Assembly (NCBI RefSeq): GCF_003788635.1
Contig: NZ_AYKH01000005.1
Span: forward strand, 62,001-126,000
Origin: Salinisphaera orenii subsp. orenii MK-B5
GTDB taxonomy: Bacteria > Pseudomonadota > Gammaproteobacteria > Nevskiales > Salinisphaeraceae
Direction of reading: 5' to 3'
DNA: 64,000 nucleotides
A program made the translations under genes and the position numbers. Shown piece after piece: positions 1 to 8,353 of the stretch. Under the pieces are notes generated by a model. It saw only the letters and a list, made by a program, of their open reading frames with translations, was not told the origin of the DNA and did not search any database. Numbering within the stretch: position 1 is the first letter of the stretch; each line of letters opens with the position of its first letter.

Positions 1-1
1 C

Positions 2-364
2 GACGACATGCGCGAGGCCCCGGCGTGCACGCTCATGGAGTCGCTCTGGGCGGCGGGCGCGCGGGTGCGCGCCTACGACCCCGAGGCCATGGGCGAGACG
101 CGACGCATCTACGGCGAGCGCGACGACCTGACCCTGTGCACGGACGGCGAGACGGCGGCCACCGGCGCGGATGCGCTCGTGCTGGTCACCGAATGGCATA
201 TCTTTCGCACGCCGGACTTCGATGCCCTGGCGGGGCTGATGAACACGCCGGTGCTGGTCGACGGCCGCAACATCTACAAACCGTCGTACGTCGCGCAGGC
301 CGGGTTTGCATACTACGGAATCGGTCGTTCGGCCGCCTCTGGCGCCCGCACGACGCTTGGATAG
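2..364 (+). CDS. ugd: UDP-glucose 6-dehydrogenase family protein, C-terminal part (5' end outside window)
   Basis: C-terminal part of a UDP-glucose/GDP-mannose dehydrogenase family enzyme, which oxidises a nucleotide sugar to its uronic acid with NAD for surface polysaccharides. The first visible residues, DDMREAP, match the conserved motif that opens the UDP-binding C-terminal domain. VLVDGRNIYKP near the end matches the conserved region before the family's C-terminus. The Rossmann domain and catalytic Cys lie upstream of the window, so the substrate (UDP-glucose or another nucleotide sugar) cannot be settled here. The reading frame is open from base 2 to the TAG at 362-364, and that stop is embedded in a -10-like TAGAAT just before fmdB. 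Confidence 0.85.
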   Translation, partial: DDMREAPACTLMESLWAAGARVRAYDPEAMGETRRIYGERDDLTLCTDGETAATGADALVLVTEWHIFRTPDFDALAGLMNTPVLVDGRNIYKPSYVAQAGFAYYGIGRSAASGARTTLG

Positions 365-400
365 AATAGGCGTCTTCACCGATGTTGCGAGGCAAGCGAC

Positions 401-805
401 ATGCCCATCTATGAATATGTGTGCCGTGACTGCGGCCATGAGCTGGAACGTCTCCAGCGCCTGTCCGATGATCCGCTGACCGAATGCCCCGACTGCGGGG
501 AGGCCGCCCTCAAGCGCAAGGTCTCGGCGGCCGGCTTCCGGCTGGCCGGCGGCGGCTGGTACGAGACCGACTTCAAGTCCGAGGGGCAGCGCAACCTGTC
601 CGGGGACAAGAGCGACAGCGCGAAGTCGTCCGAGACCAATGGCGCCGGCAAGAAGGACGGCGACGGCGCCTCTGCCGCCAAACCCAAGGAGGGCGCGGGC
701 AAGGCCGCGCCGGACAAGGGCAGCGGCAAGACCGACGCCGCCAAGCCGGCGCGTGAAAGCGGCGACAAGAGCAGCCGCAAGAGCGCATCCGGCGACAGCG
801 GCTGA
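401..805 (+). CDS. FmdB-family zinc ribbon protein with long Lys/Ser/Gly/Asp-rich tail
   Basis: Small predicted zinc-binding protein of the FmdB (CxxC_CXXC_SSSS) family, 134 residues. The N-terminal zinc ribbon has Cys8, Cys11, Cys29 and Cys32, and the family-typical GGGWYETDFK follows at about 50-60. From about residue 65 the protein is low-complexity and rich in Lys, Ser, Ala, Gly and Asp, which is common in proteobacterial members and probably disordered. It sits directly upstream of aspS, the usual gammaproteobacterial position. The start ATG is preceded by GAGG. The biochemical role of the family in bacteria is not established. Confidence 0.9.
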   Translation: MPIYEYVCRDCGHELERLQRLSDDPLTECPDCGEAALKRKVSAAGFRLAGGGWYETDFKSEGQRNLSGDKSDSAKSSETNGAGKKDGDGASAAKPKEGAGKAAPDKGSGKTDAAKPARESGDKSSRKSASGDSG

Positions 806-907
806 CGCCGGCGGACCGGCGCGCCGGGGGCTCGTCGACGACGGGCTACCGGCGCGGCGGCCGGAGTTGCTAGACTCGCGCTCTTTTGACAGGGCGACAC
901 GCGAGTC

Positions 908-2695
908 ATGATGCGATCCCACTACAGCGGCGACGTAACCGCCGCGACCATCGACACCGACATCACGGTCTGCGGGTGGGTCCACCGCCGTCGCGATCAC
1001 GGCGGAGTCATCTTCATCGATCTGCGTGATCGCAGCGGTCTCGTACAGGTCGTCTTCGACCCGGACGAGCCGGACATCTTCGCGGTGGCCGAGGATCTGC
1101 GCAGCGAGTACGTGATCCAGGTCACCGGCCGCGTGCGCCATCGCCCGCAAGGCACGGTCAATGCCAGTCTCGCCTCGGGTGAGGTCGAGATCTACACCAC
1201 CGAGCTGACCGTGCTCAACGCCTCCGAGACGCCGCCGCTGCAGCTCGACGAGACCGAGAACGTCGGCGATGCCGCGCGTCTGCGCTATCGCTATGTGGAG
1301 CTGCGCAAGCCGCGCATGCAGCGGCACATGCAGCTGCGCGCCCAGGTCACGCGGGCCGTGCGCAAGGCGCTGGACGACCAGGGGTTTCTCGATATCGAGA
1401 CGCCGATTCTCACACGCGCCACCCCCGAGGGCGCGCGCGACTACCTGGTGCCGAGCCGCACGCAGCCGGGCCACTTCTTCGCGCTGCCGCAGTCGCCGCA
1501 GCTGTTCAAGCAGCTGCTGATGGTCTCCGGGATGGACCGCTATTACCAGATCGCCCGGTGCTTCCGTGACGAGGACCTGCGCGCCGACCGCCAGCCCGAG
1601 TTCACCCAGATCGACATCGAGGCGTCGTTCGTCGACGCTGACGACATCATGGCCATCAACGAGACCATGATCCGCGCGCTGTTCGCGGACGTGCTCGGCG
1701 TCGCGTTGCCCGACCCGTTCCCGCGCATGAGCTATGCGGAGGCGATGCGCCGCTTCGGCTCCGACAAGCCCGACCTGCGCATCGACCTGGAACTCGTCGA
1801 CATCGCCGATCTGGTCGCGGATGCCGAGTTCAAGGTCTTTTCCGGACCGGCCAACAGCGACAGCGGACGCGTGGCGGTGCTGCGCGTGCCGGGTGGCGCG
1901 AGCCTGACGCGCAAGCAGATCGACGACTACACCGACTTCGTCGGCCGCTACGGCGCCCGGGGCCTGGCCTATGTGAAGGTCAACGACGCGGCTGCCGGCC
2001 GCGACGGCCTCGCCTCGCCGATCCTCAAGTTCCTGTCGGACGAGGCCGTGGACGGCATCATGGCGCGCAGCGGTGCCGCCGACGGCGACCTGCTGTTCTT
2101 CGGCGCCGACCGCGCCACCGTGGTCAACGACGCGCTGGGCGCGCTTCGGGTGCGACTCGGCCACGATCTCGGCCGTGTTGCCGGCGAATGGGCGCCGCTG
2201 TGGGTCGTGGACTGGCCGATGTTCGAGTACGACCCCGACGCCAAGCGCTGGGAGGCCCTGCATCATCCGTTCACCGCGCCTGCGGTCGACGACCCCGAGG
2301 CGCTGCGAGCGGATCCGGAGAGCGCGCTGTCACAGGCCTATGACATGGTGCTCAACGGTACCGAAGTCGGGGGCGGCTCGGTGCGTATCCATACCCCCGA
2401 GATGCAGCAGGCGGCCTTCGACGTCCTCGGTGTACCGCGTGAGGCGGCCGAAGAGAAGTTCGGCTTCCTGCTCGAGGCGCTCAAGTACGGCGCGCCACCG
2501 CACGCCGGCATCGCCTTCGGCCTGGATCGGCTGGTCATGCTCATGGCCGGCGCGGATTCGATTCGCGAGGTCATCGCCTTCCCCAAGACCCAGACCGCGA
2601 CCGATCTGCTGACCGGGGCCCCGGGGCTGGCGGACAACGCCCAGCTTCGCGAACTCGGGATTCGATTGCGCACGACCGGGAAGGCCGAGGGCTGA
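908..2695 (+). CDS. aspS: Aspartyl-tRNA synthetase (probably non-discriminating Asp/Asn type)
   Basis: Class II aminoacyl-tRNA synthetase of 595 residues, the usual bacterial AspRS length. It has the N-terminal OB-fold anticodon-binding domain (about 1-105), class II motif 2 with [16 protein letters not shown] (from about 218), the GAD insertion domain, and motif 3 GLDRLVML (about 538-545). His31 and Gly82 are both present. From memory of the Pseudomonas aeruginosa enzyme, these two residues mark non-discriminating AspRS, which also charges tRNA-Asn with Asp for amidation by GatCAB. Two adjacent ATGs (908 and 911) are possible starts. The relatives also begin MMRSHY, so 908 is kept. A rho-independent terminator follows. 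Confidence 0.97.
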   Translation: MMRSHYSGDVTAATIDTDITVCGWVHRRRDHGGVIFIDLRDRSGLVQVVFDPDEPDIFAVAEDLRSEYVIQVTGRVRHRPQGTVNASLASGEVEIYTTELTVLNASETPPLQLDETENVGDAARLRYRYVELRKPRMQRHMQLRAQVTRAVRKALDDQGFLDIETPILTRATPEGARDYLVPSRTQPGHFFALPQSPQLFKQLLMVSGMDRYYQIARCFRDEDLRADRQPEFTQIDIEASFVDADDIMAINETMIRALFADVLGVALPDPFPRMSYAEAMRRFGSDKPDLRIDLELVDIADLVADAEFKVFSGPANSDSGRVAVLRVPGGASLTRKQIDDYTDFVGRYGARGLAYVKVNDAAAGRDGLASPILKFLSDEAVDGIMARSGAADGDLLFFGADRATVVNDALGALRVRLGHDLGRVAGEWAPLWVVDWPMFEYDPDAKRWEALHHPFTAPAVDDPEALRADPESALSQAYDMVLNGTEVGGGSVRIHTPEMQQAAFDVLGVPREAAEEKFGFLLEALKYGAPPHAGIAFGLDRLVMLMAGADSIREVIAFPKTQTATDLLTGAPGLADNAQLRELGIRLRTTGKAEG

Positions 2696-2746
2696 ACCGA
2701 GCTGCGGCCGCGGCCGCTTGATCGCGGCTTTTCCGTGAACTGAAAG

Positions 2747-2783
2747 GGCCGGCGCCTGCGACAGCGGGCGCTGGCCTTGTTGT
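2747..2783 (+). terminator. Rho-independent terminator of aspS
   Basis: GGCCGGCGCC at 2747-2756 pairs with GGCGCTGGCC at 2767-2776 (one G-T pair) around a 10-nt loop, followed by TTGTTGT. It lies 52 nt after the aspS stop codon. Confidence 0.75.
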
Positions 2784-2839
2784 ATTAGCCACCTTGTTTT
2801 GACGTTTCCCGGCGGGTGCTGGAAAGTGAGCGACACAAA

Positions 2840-2859
2840 TTTGGGACAAAAATCCCAAA
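2840..2859. other. Inverted repeat upstream of the beta-helix gene
   Basis: TTTGGGA (2840-2846) and TCCCAAA (2853-2859) form a perfect 7-bp inverted repeat around six A-rich bases, 45 nt before the start codon of the beta-helix protein. This AT-rich patch stands out in a very GC-rich region and could be an operator or a leader hairpin. No T-tract follows, so a terminator is less likely. Confidence 0.4.
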
Positions 2860-2904
2860 AAGGGTGGCGCGCCCTTCGCGCCGTGTCACAGGGGACGAAA
2901 CGTT

Positions 2905-5900
2905 ATGTCTATCAATCGCAACGGCGTCGGCCGCCTGCACCGTCAGGTGCGGGCCGCGATCGCCGGATCGGTACTGGTGGCGGCGGCGCCGGGCGCCATG
3001 GCCGCGACGATCATGGTCGACAGCGGCGGCGACATGAGTGGCGGCGACGGCTGCACGCTGCGCAGCGCCATCATGGCGGCCAACGACAACGCGACCGTCG
3101 GTGGCTGTGCCGCCGGCGACGACAACAACGACACCATCGTCTTCGCCGACGGCGTGGCCGGCGGCACGATCATGCTGGCCGGCGAAGCCCTGCCGACGAT
3201 CGAGGGTGGCTCTACGCTCACCATCGGCGCGGCCGACGGCGATGGCGGCGACTCGGATGAGGACGCGGATGGTGTGACCATCGATGCGAACGGGCAGAGC
3301 CGCATCTTCACCAACCAGGGCCAGCTCACGCTCAATCACCTGGTGCTGATCAACGGCATGACGGCCGGCGGCGACGCCGGAGCCGACGACCGTTCGGGCG
3401 GCGCGATTCTGAACGACGACGGCGGCGTGCTCACGGTCAACGGCGGTGCCATGCGCGACAACACCGCCGACCGTGCCGGCGGCGCGATCGAGGAAGCCTC
3501 GGGCGTGTCGATCGACGACGATGACGACGACGATTCGCTCGACAACGTGCGTGTCACGCTCAACGGCGTCGAATTCTCCGGCAACGACGCCGGCATGAAC
3601 CCGGGTAACGGCGGTGCGCTCCACGTGACCGGCGGCGGCGACATCCGGATCGACGGCGGTGCGTTCAGCGACAATATCGCGGTCGAGGGCGGTGCGCTGT
3701 GGAACAACGGCGGCACCATGCACGTCGACGGCGTCGCATTCAGCGGCAATACCGCGACCGGACCCGCGGCGGACCAGGGTGGCGGCGCCATCTACGCCGA
3801 GAGCAACGGCGGTACGCTGATCATTGATGACTCACGCTTCGTGGAGAATCGCGCGGGCGCCGACGACAGTGATCAGATGGACGGCGCGGACAGCGCCAGC
3901 TCCGGCGGCGCCATCCTGGCGTCGTCCGGCACGACGCTGCGCGTTCACGACTCCAGCTTCCGCATGAACGCCGCGCGCCGCGCCGGCGGGGCGATCGAGG
4001 TCCTCGCGGGGACCGACACCATGCTGGACAACGTGACCGCCACCGGCAACGACGCCGGCATGAATCCCGGCAATGGCGGCGTGGTGCACGTCACCGGCGA
4101 TGGCGATGTGGACGTCGACGGCGGCATCTTCGCCCGCAACACGGCCGTCGAAGGTGGCGCGTTCTGGAACAATCAGGGCGACATGCACTTCGACGGCGTG
4201 TCGATCGTGAACAACGAAGCCACCGGAGACGGCGCCGATCAGGGCGGCGGCGGCATCTTCGCCGAAGCCGAAGCCAATGAAGGCGAAGGCAGCGGCATGG
4301 TGACCATCCGCAACAGCCGGATCGCGACGAATCGCGCCACCGGCGATGCCGGTTCCGGGGGCGCTCTGCTCGTGAGCCCGGGGGCAACGGCCGAGATCAC
4401 CGACAGCCGCATCGAGGGCAACCGTGCGAACCGCGCCGGCGCCGGCATCGAAGTGGCCGACGGTACGGTCACGATGCTGCGGGTCACCCTCGGCGGCGCG
4501 TCCTCGGCGCTGGGCAACGCCATCGACCCGAGTGCGAATCCGGGCAACGGCGGCGGGCTGCACATCGGCGGCGCCGGGTCCGTGACCATCGAGCGCTCCA
4601 GCGTGGGCTACAACAGCGCGGTCGAAGGCGGCGGACTCTGGAACTCGGGCGCCGGTACGCTCGATCTGGACAACGTCACGGTGTCGAACAACAGTGCGGA
4701 CACTGGTGCGGGCGTCTATCTCGACGGCGCCGGCGGCAGCATCACGCTGGACTATGTCACGGTCACCGACAACGCGGGCACCGGCGTCGACGCCGCGGAA
4801 GAGGCCGGCGGGTCGATCGCGATCCGAAACAGCCTGATCTCGGGGAATGATACCGATCTGGGTTCCGGAATCGCGGCCGAGGCGGATGACGGCAACGTCA
4901 CCGGCGACGTGGCGCTGGACGGCGCCTATCGCCTGTTCGGTGGCACCACGCCGACGCAGCCGCTGGCGACGGGCAGTGCCGCGCTCGACAGCAACGCCGA
5001 CTGCGACGACATGGACGTCGATCAGCGCGGTGCCGATCGCGGCTTCGACGCCGGCGACTCGGATGCCGGCGACTGCGATGCCGGCGCCTTCGAGCTGACC
5101 GACGACCCGGTCCTCACCGCGACCGCCGTCGATCTGGACGACGTCGTGATCGAGGCGGACGACGAGGCCGACTCGGTCGCCGTGCTGGGCGTGACGCTGA
5201 GCAACGACAGTGACGACAGCGTCAACGTCGGTGGCTTTTCCGGCTATCTCGAGCGCGACGACATGCTGCCCGAGGACGTGGATCCGGCCGACCTCGACCT
5301 CACGGTCTATGTCGACGGCAACGACAACGGTCGCTTCGACGCCGGCGGTGACATGGCGGTCGGCAGCGGTTCGGTGGCCGACAACGGCACCACGTTCAGC
5401 GTGACCTTCGCCGACGGCGCCGGCGTGTCGATTCCCGCCAACGACAGCGTGACCTATCTGCTGGTGGCGGACGACGGCGACGACGATGCGGACTCCGAGG
5501 CGATGATTGGCCTGATGGACCTCGGCGGCTCGGGCACGAATGCCGGTGTGCTGTATGCCGGTGGGGCGCTGCTGGGCCTGGTCGGTCTGCTCTCGGTCGG
5601 CGGCATGCGTCGTCGTACCCAGCTCCTGCTGGTCGTGGCCGTGATCGCGCTCACGCTCACCGCGTGCAGCGACAGTGATGGCGACGGCGTCGATCTCGGA
5701 CAGCCGGGAGATAACGGCGACATGAATGACGACATGGACGACGACGTCATGGGCATGGGCCAGCTGCGATTCGTGCTGCAGTCGCTCGATACTACCGACG
5801 GTGCTGACGAAACGGACCTCGTCGTGGGTGACGGCCTGCCGGTGCGCGGGGCGACGGTCGCGTTCGAGGTCGAACAGTCGGCCTCGGCGTCGGACGATAT

Positions 5901-5907
5901 GCGCTAG
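2905..5907 (+). CDS. CSLREA-type right-handed beta-helix surface protein with a C-terminal lipoprotein-like extension
   Basis: Exported acidic protein of 1000 residues. A signal peptide ends at about Ala33 (AMA|A). GCTLRSAIMAAN at 49-60 resembles the CSLREA motif found at the start of many beta-helix surface proteins. Residues 164-640 are Gly/Asn/Asp-rich parallel beta-helix rungs in three tandem units starting at about 164, 333 and 484. Near the end, a hydrophobic stretch (about 880-898) is followed by Met901-Arg-Arg-Arg, then a second hydrophobic stretch ending in a lipobox-like LTAC (Cys921), and an acidic tail. The second part reads like a complete lipoprotein signal peptide, so this may be an in-frame fusion of two genes. 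AGGGGAC precedes the ATG at good spacing. Adhesion or another surface role is plausible but unproven. Confidence 0.85.
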   Translation: MSINRNGVGRLHRQVRAAIAGSVLVAAAPGAMAATIMVDSGGDMSGGDGCTLRSAIMAANDNATVGGCAAGDDNNDTIVFADGVAGGTIMLAGEALPTIEGGSTLTIGAADGDGGDSDEDADGVTIDANGQSRIFTNQGQLTLNHLVLINGMTAGGDAGADDRSGGAILNDDGGVLTVNGGAMRDNTADRAGGAIEEASGVSIDDDDDDDSLDNVRVTLNGVEFSGNDAGMNPGNGGALHVTGGGDIRIDGGAFSDNIAVEGGALWNNGGTMHVDGVAFSGNTATGPAADQGGGAIYAESNGGTLIIDDSRFVENRAGADDSDQMDGADSASSGGAILASSGTTLRVHDSSFRMNAARRAGGAIEVLAGTDTMLDNVTATGNDAGMNPGNGGVVHVTGDGDVDVDGGIFARNTAVEGGAFWNNQGDMHFDGVSIVNNEATGDGADQGGGGIFAEAEANEGEGSGMVTIRNSRIATNRATGDAGSGGALLVSPGATAEITDSRIEGNRANRAGAGIEVADGTVTMLRVTLGGASSALGNAIDPSANPGNGGGLHIGGAGSVTIERSSVGYNSAVEGGGLWNSGAGTLDLDNVTVSNNSADTGAGVYLDGAGGSITLDYVTVTDNAGTGVDAAEEAGGSIAIRNSLISGNDTDLGSGIAAEADDGNVTGDVALDGAYRLFGGTTPTQPLATGSAALDSNADCDDMDVDQRGADRGFDAGDSDAGDCDAGAFELTDDPVLTATAVDLDDVVIEADDEADSVAVLGVTLSNDSDDSVNVGGFSGYLERDDMLPEDVDPADLDLTVYVDGNDNGRFDAGGDMAVGSGSVADNGTTFSVTFADGAGVSIPANDSVTYLLVADDGDDDADSEAMIGLMDLGGSGTNAGVLYAGGALLGLVGLLSVGGMRRRTQLLLVVAVIALTLTACSDSDGDGVDLGQPGDNGDMNDDMDDDVMGMGQLRFVLQSLDTTDGADETDLVVGDGLPVRGATVAFEVEQSASASDDMR
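3394..4810 (+). repeat. Three tandem intragenic repeats of about 450-510 nt
   Basis: Repeat units begin with SGGA(I/L)L at 3394 (residue 164), 3901 (residue 333) and 4354 (residue 484). Each unit then carries, in the same order, a PGNGG block (residues near 226, 381 and 537), an (N/S)xAVEGG block and an acidic or Gly-rich rung. The first 20 bases at 3580 and 4045 are identical. The third unit is the most diverged. Confidence 0.7.
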
Positions 5908-5930
5908 TCGCGCGTTTGGCATGGCCCTTG

Positions 5931-5963
5931 GGCCGGATCGGGGTGACCCGGTCCGGCCTTTTT
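5931..5963 (+). terminator. Rho-independent terminator of the beta-helix gene
   Basis: GGCCGGATCGGG (5931-5942) pairs with CCCGGTCCGGCC (5947-5958) with one G-T pair and a 4-nt loop, followed by five T (5959-5963). It is 23 nt after the stop codon. Confidence 0.9.
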
Positions 5964-6885
5964 CGTCTCCGGCCGAGATCGAGCCGTTTTGCGACTCGCG
6001 TGGTCCGGACCTGCGATCGCCGTCGGCGATGTCGATATGGCGGCTCTCGCCGTAGGTCGGCTTGGTGACATTCGGTTCGCTCGCTCGCGGCGCCATTGCG
6101 CTGTCGCCCAGGTGTCGGCGGGCCGAGGTATCCATTTCGGCCGTCGAGCCCACGCTAGTCTTGGCCGCGGCAGGCGCATCACCGATCGTTCGTCCGTTGG
6201 GAAGGTCGACCGACCGCCGCCGCCGCGCCGATGCCGCGGGCCGATATGGCCCAAGTGCCTGTCAGGCGATCGTAGGAATGAAAAGAGGAGTGGTGGCAAA
6301 CCTGCGCTCATTGGCCTGGTGCCAGCTCCCGCTCACCTGTCAGGGACACCGCACCCGGGCCCCGCGGCGCGTCCTGCAAAGACCGTGCAGGAGCGGTGTA
6401 GTGGATCGACTGGCCGACACTCGGCGAGGCCGTCGTGGACATGGGGCGCGCCGGCCCGTCCGGGCGCTTGTGCCGCGCCTCGGCCCTGCAGTGGGGCATC
6501 GCGCCTCATCCGGCCGCGTTGCGCTATTGCGCCGCATGCCGGGACTGGGCGTAGTGGCAGGACTTTGCTAAAGCCATCGGCCTGCCGGCGACCGCTGCCG
6601 AGCGTGGGGCCATCGCGCCCCGTTGCACCGTTCACACGGGGGCGCGGCGCAGGCTGTCGACGGGATCGCGTAAGTCGAGTGTGTCCGGCGCGCAACGCGC
6701 GTCGCCGGCAATGGCGGTACGTGCTTAGCGGGCGATGCCGAGGGGGCGGCCGATCTCGGTCCGGCCGGGGGTGCCCGCGCATCGTCGGTTGTCACTGCCT
6801 GCAGACTGATGGGCGCGCGTGCGAGGCGGTATCGCAGGGCGGTCGTCGATCGCGGGACCGGCGTATTCCGGCTGTCGTGGAGCGA
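5964..6885. other. About 0.9 kb without a recognisable gene
   Basis: Between the terminator of the beta-helix gene and the end of the DUF5666 gene. The open frames here are Arg/Pro/Ala-rich out-of-frame readings without family motifs or consistent start and SD signals. The only slightly gene-like item is a 39-codon GTG-started frame at 6435-6554 (see findings). No repeat or RNA gene was recognised. Confidence 0.5.
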
Positions 6886-6908
6886 CCCGGCGGCGCGCTG
6901 CCGCCGGG
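6886..6908 (-). terminator. Hairpin after the DUF5666 gene, possible terminator
   Basis: CCCGGCGGC (6886-6894) and GCCGCCGGG (6900-6908) form a perfect 9-bp stem with a 5-nt loop, 11 nt beyond the stop codon of the minus-strand DUF5666 gene. No T-tract follows on the minus strand, so termination is uncertain. Confidence 0.4.
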
Positions 6909-6919
6909 CCGAGATGGCG

Positions 6920-8353
6920 TCAGCGCTCGATCAGGCGCAGCGTGCGGGCTGTATCGATGCGACCGTCGTTGTCGGGGCCCGTGGCCTCCACGATCGCGCC
7001 GTCTTCCGCCCGGGTGCGGAACGCGGCGGCGTCGAGGCGCTCGCCGTCGGCGTCTTCGAACTCGGTGACGTCGTCGCGGGCGATGACCGGGATGCCGGCG
7101 ACTTCCAGTGACAGCGCGTCGCCGCTCCCCGATACGCGCGCGACCGGCCCGCGCGTGCGGGTCGTCGCCGAATCGACGCGCGTGACCCGGGTCGCGGTCA
7201 CGCCGGTGTCGGTGGCGTAGCCGGAGATACGCACCGAATTGCCGCGGGCGAGCCCGTCGAAGCGAAGCCGGCGGTCGGCCGCGTCGCGCTCGTCCACGTA
7301 GAGCGTGTCCGAGCGGGTCCGGACGTCGACGCTCAGTAGGGTCAGCGCGTCGTTCGCCTCGTCGATGTCCCGGATCCGGGCCTCGATCACCACGTTGGGG
7401 GCGGGGCGAACGGTCAGGGTATCGGCGACGAGCACATTGTCGCGCATCGTCCCGTATACCCAGGCGAACACGCCCTCTGCCGGATCGATCGAGGCGTCGT
7501 CGTTGCGGCTGGCATCCTCGGCGTCGATGCGTTGGCCGGCGATGGTGAAGTCGCCCGGGCCGTCGAAGTTCTCGATACGGCCGGTGCGAAAGACGTGCCC
7601 GCTATCCGATGCCGGCCCGCGCGAGCGCACGATCACGCTGTCGGCGACCAGCGGGGCATCCGCCGCCGCGCCCTGGGTGCCGAAGACCTGGACGAAGGCG
7701 CCGTCCTTGAGTTCGCCCGCGGCGGGGTCGACGGTGGCGCCGCCGTAGTCGATCTCCAGCGGACCGATGTAGAAGCGGTCGGCCGCCAGATCCCGGACGC
7801 GGCCCTCGATGTCGATGCGCGTGCTGTCCGGCCGATAGGTGGGGCCCTGTTCGATCGAGGTCGCGCGCAGATCGCCGTCGTCCGCGGCGACGCCGCTGAC
7901 GGCGATGAGATCGCCTGCGGCCAGTTCGTCCGCGGGCGTGTTGATGAGGCGCGTATCGGTGTCGATATGCACGGTCTCGCCCAGCGCCACGAGCCGGCCG
8001 ACGCCGTTGCGGACCTCGATCCGGCTGATCGGCCCGTCGAGCACGCGGTCGAACACGATCCGATCGGCCTCGGCGCGATCGTCCTCGATCGTGCCGCGAA
8101 CCGTGACGATGTCGCCGACACGCAGCGCGTCCTCGCCGACCGGTTCGCCGTTGAACACGATCTCGGCGTCGTCGGTCTCGAACTCGATGCCGTTGATCCA
8201 GACGCTGCCGAACCCGGAGACGATACCGGTGCCCTCGATGCCGGCGATCTGTCCGCCGCCGTCGTCGCCGCCGCCGCAGGCGGCCAGGGCGACGCACGTC
8301 AGCAGGGCGATGCCGCGGCGAAGCGAGCGAACGAATCGTCGGTCAGTCGTCAT
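6920..8353 (-). CDS. DUF5666-repeat lipoprotein
   Basis: Predicted lipoprotein of 477 residues. The N-terminus has a basic region, a hydrophobic stretch and the lipobox VALAAC, then a Gly/Asp linker (GGGDDGGG). The rest consists of about six beta-rich repeats of the DUF5666 kind, each with patterns such as LRVGDIVTVRG and LAAGDLIAVSG, which resemble small beta-barrels. The ATG at 8353 was chosen because GAGGAG precedes it and it places the signal peptide at the N-terminus; the frame stays open further upstream. It overlaps the end of the DUF6502 gene by 11 nt, suggesting translational coupling. The function of DUF5666 is unknown; an envelope location is inferred from the lipobox. Confidence 0.85.
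   Translation of the reverse strand: MTTDRRFVRSLRRGIALLTCVALAACGGGDDGGGQIAGIEGTGIVSGFGSVWINGIEFETDDAEIVFNGEPVGEDALRVGDIVTVRGTIEDDRAEADRIVFDRVLDGPISRIEVRNGVGRLVALGETVHIDTDTRLINTPADELAAGDLIAVSGVAADDGDLRATSIEQGPTYRPDSTRIDIEGRVRDLAADRFYIGPLEIDYGGATVDPAAGELKDGAFVQVFGTQGAAADAPLVADSVIVRSRGPASDSGHVFRTGRIENFDGPGDFTIAGQRIDAEDASRNDDASIDPAEGVFAWVYGTMRDNVLVADTLTVRPAPNVVIEARIRDIDEANDALTLLSVDVRTRSDTLYVDERDAADRRLRFDGLARGNSVRISGYATDTGVTATRVTRVDSATTRTRGPVARVSGSGDALSLEVAGIPVIARDDVTEFEDADGERLDAAAFRTRAEDGAIVEATGPDNDGRIDTARTLRLIER

Noticed and set aside
3832-6153. 773-codon open frame antisense to the beta-helix gene
   Set aside because: Mirrors the repetitive Gly/Asp codons of the plus-strand gene; no SD, no recognisable domain.
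5989-7068. 359-codon plus-strand frame after the beta-helix gene
   Set aside because: Arg/Pro/Gly-rich translation without motifs and running into the end of the DUF5666 gene on the other strand.
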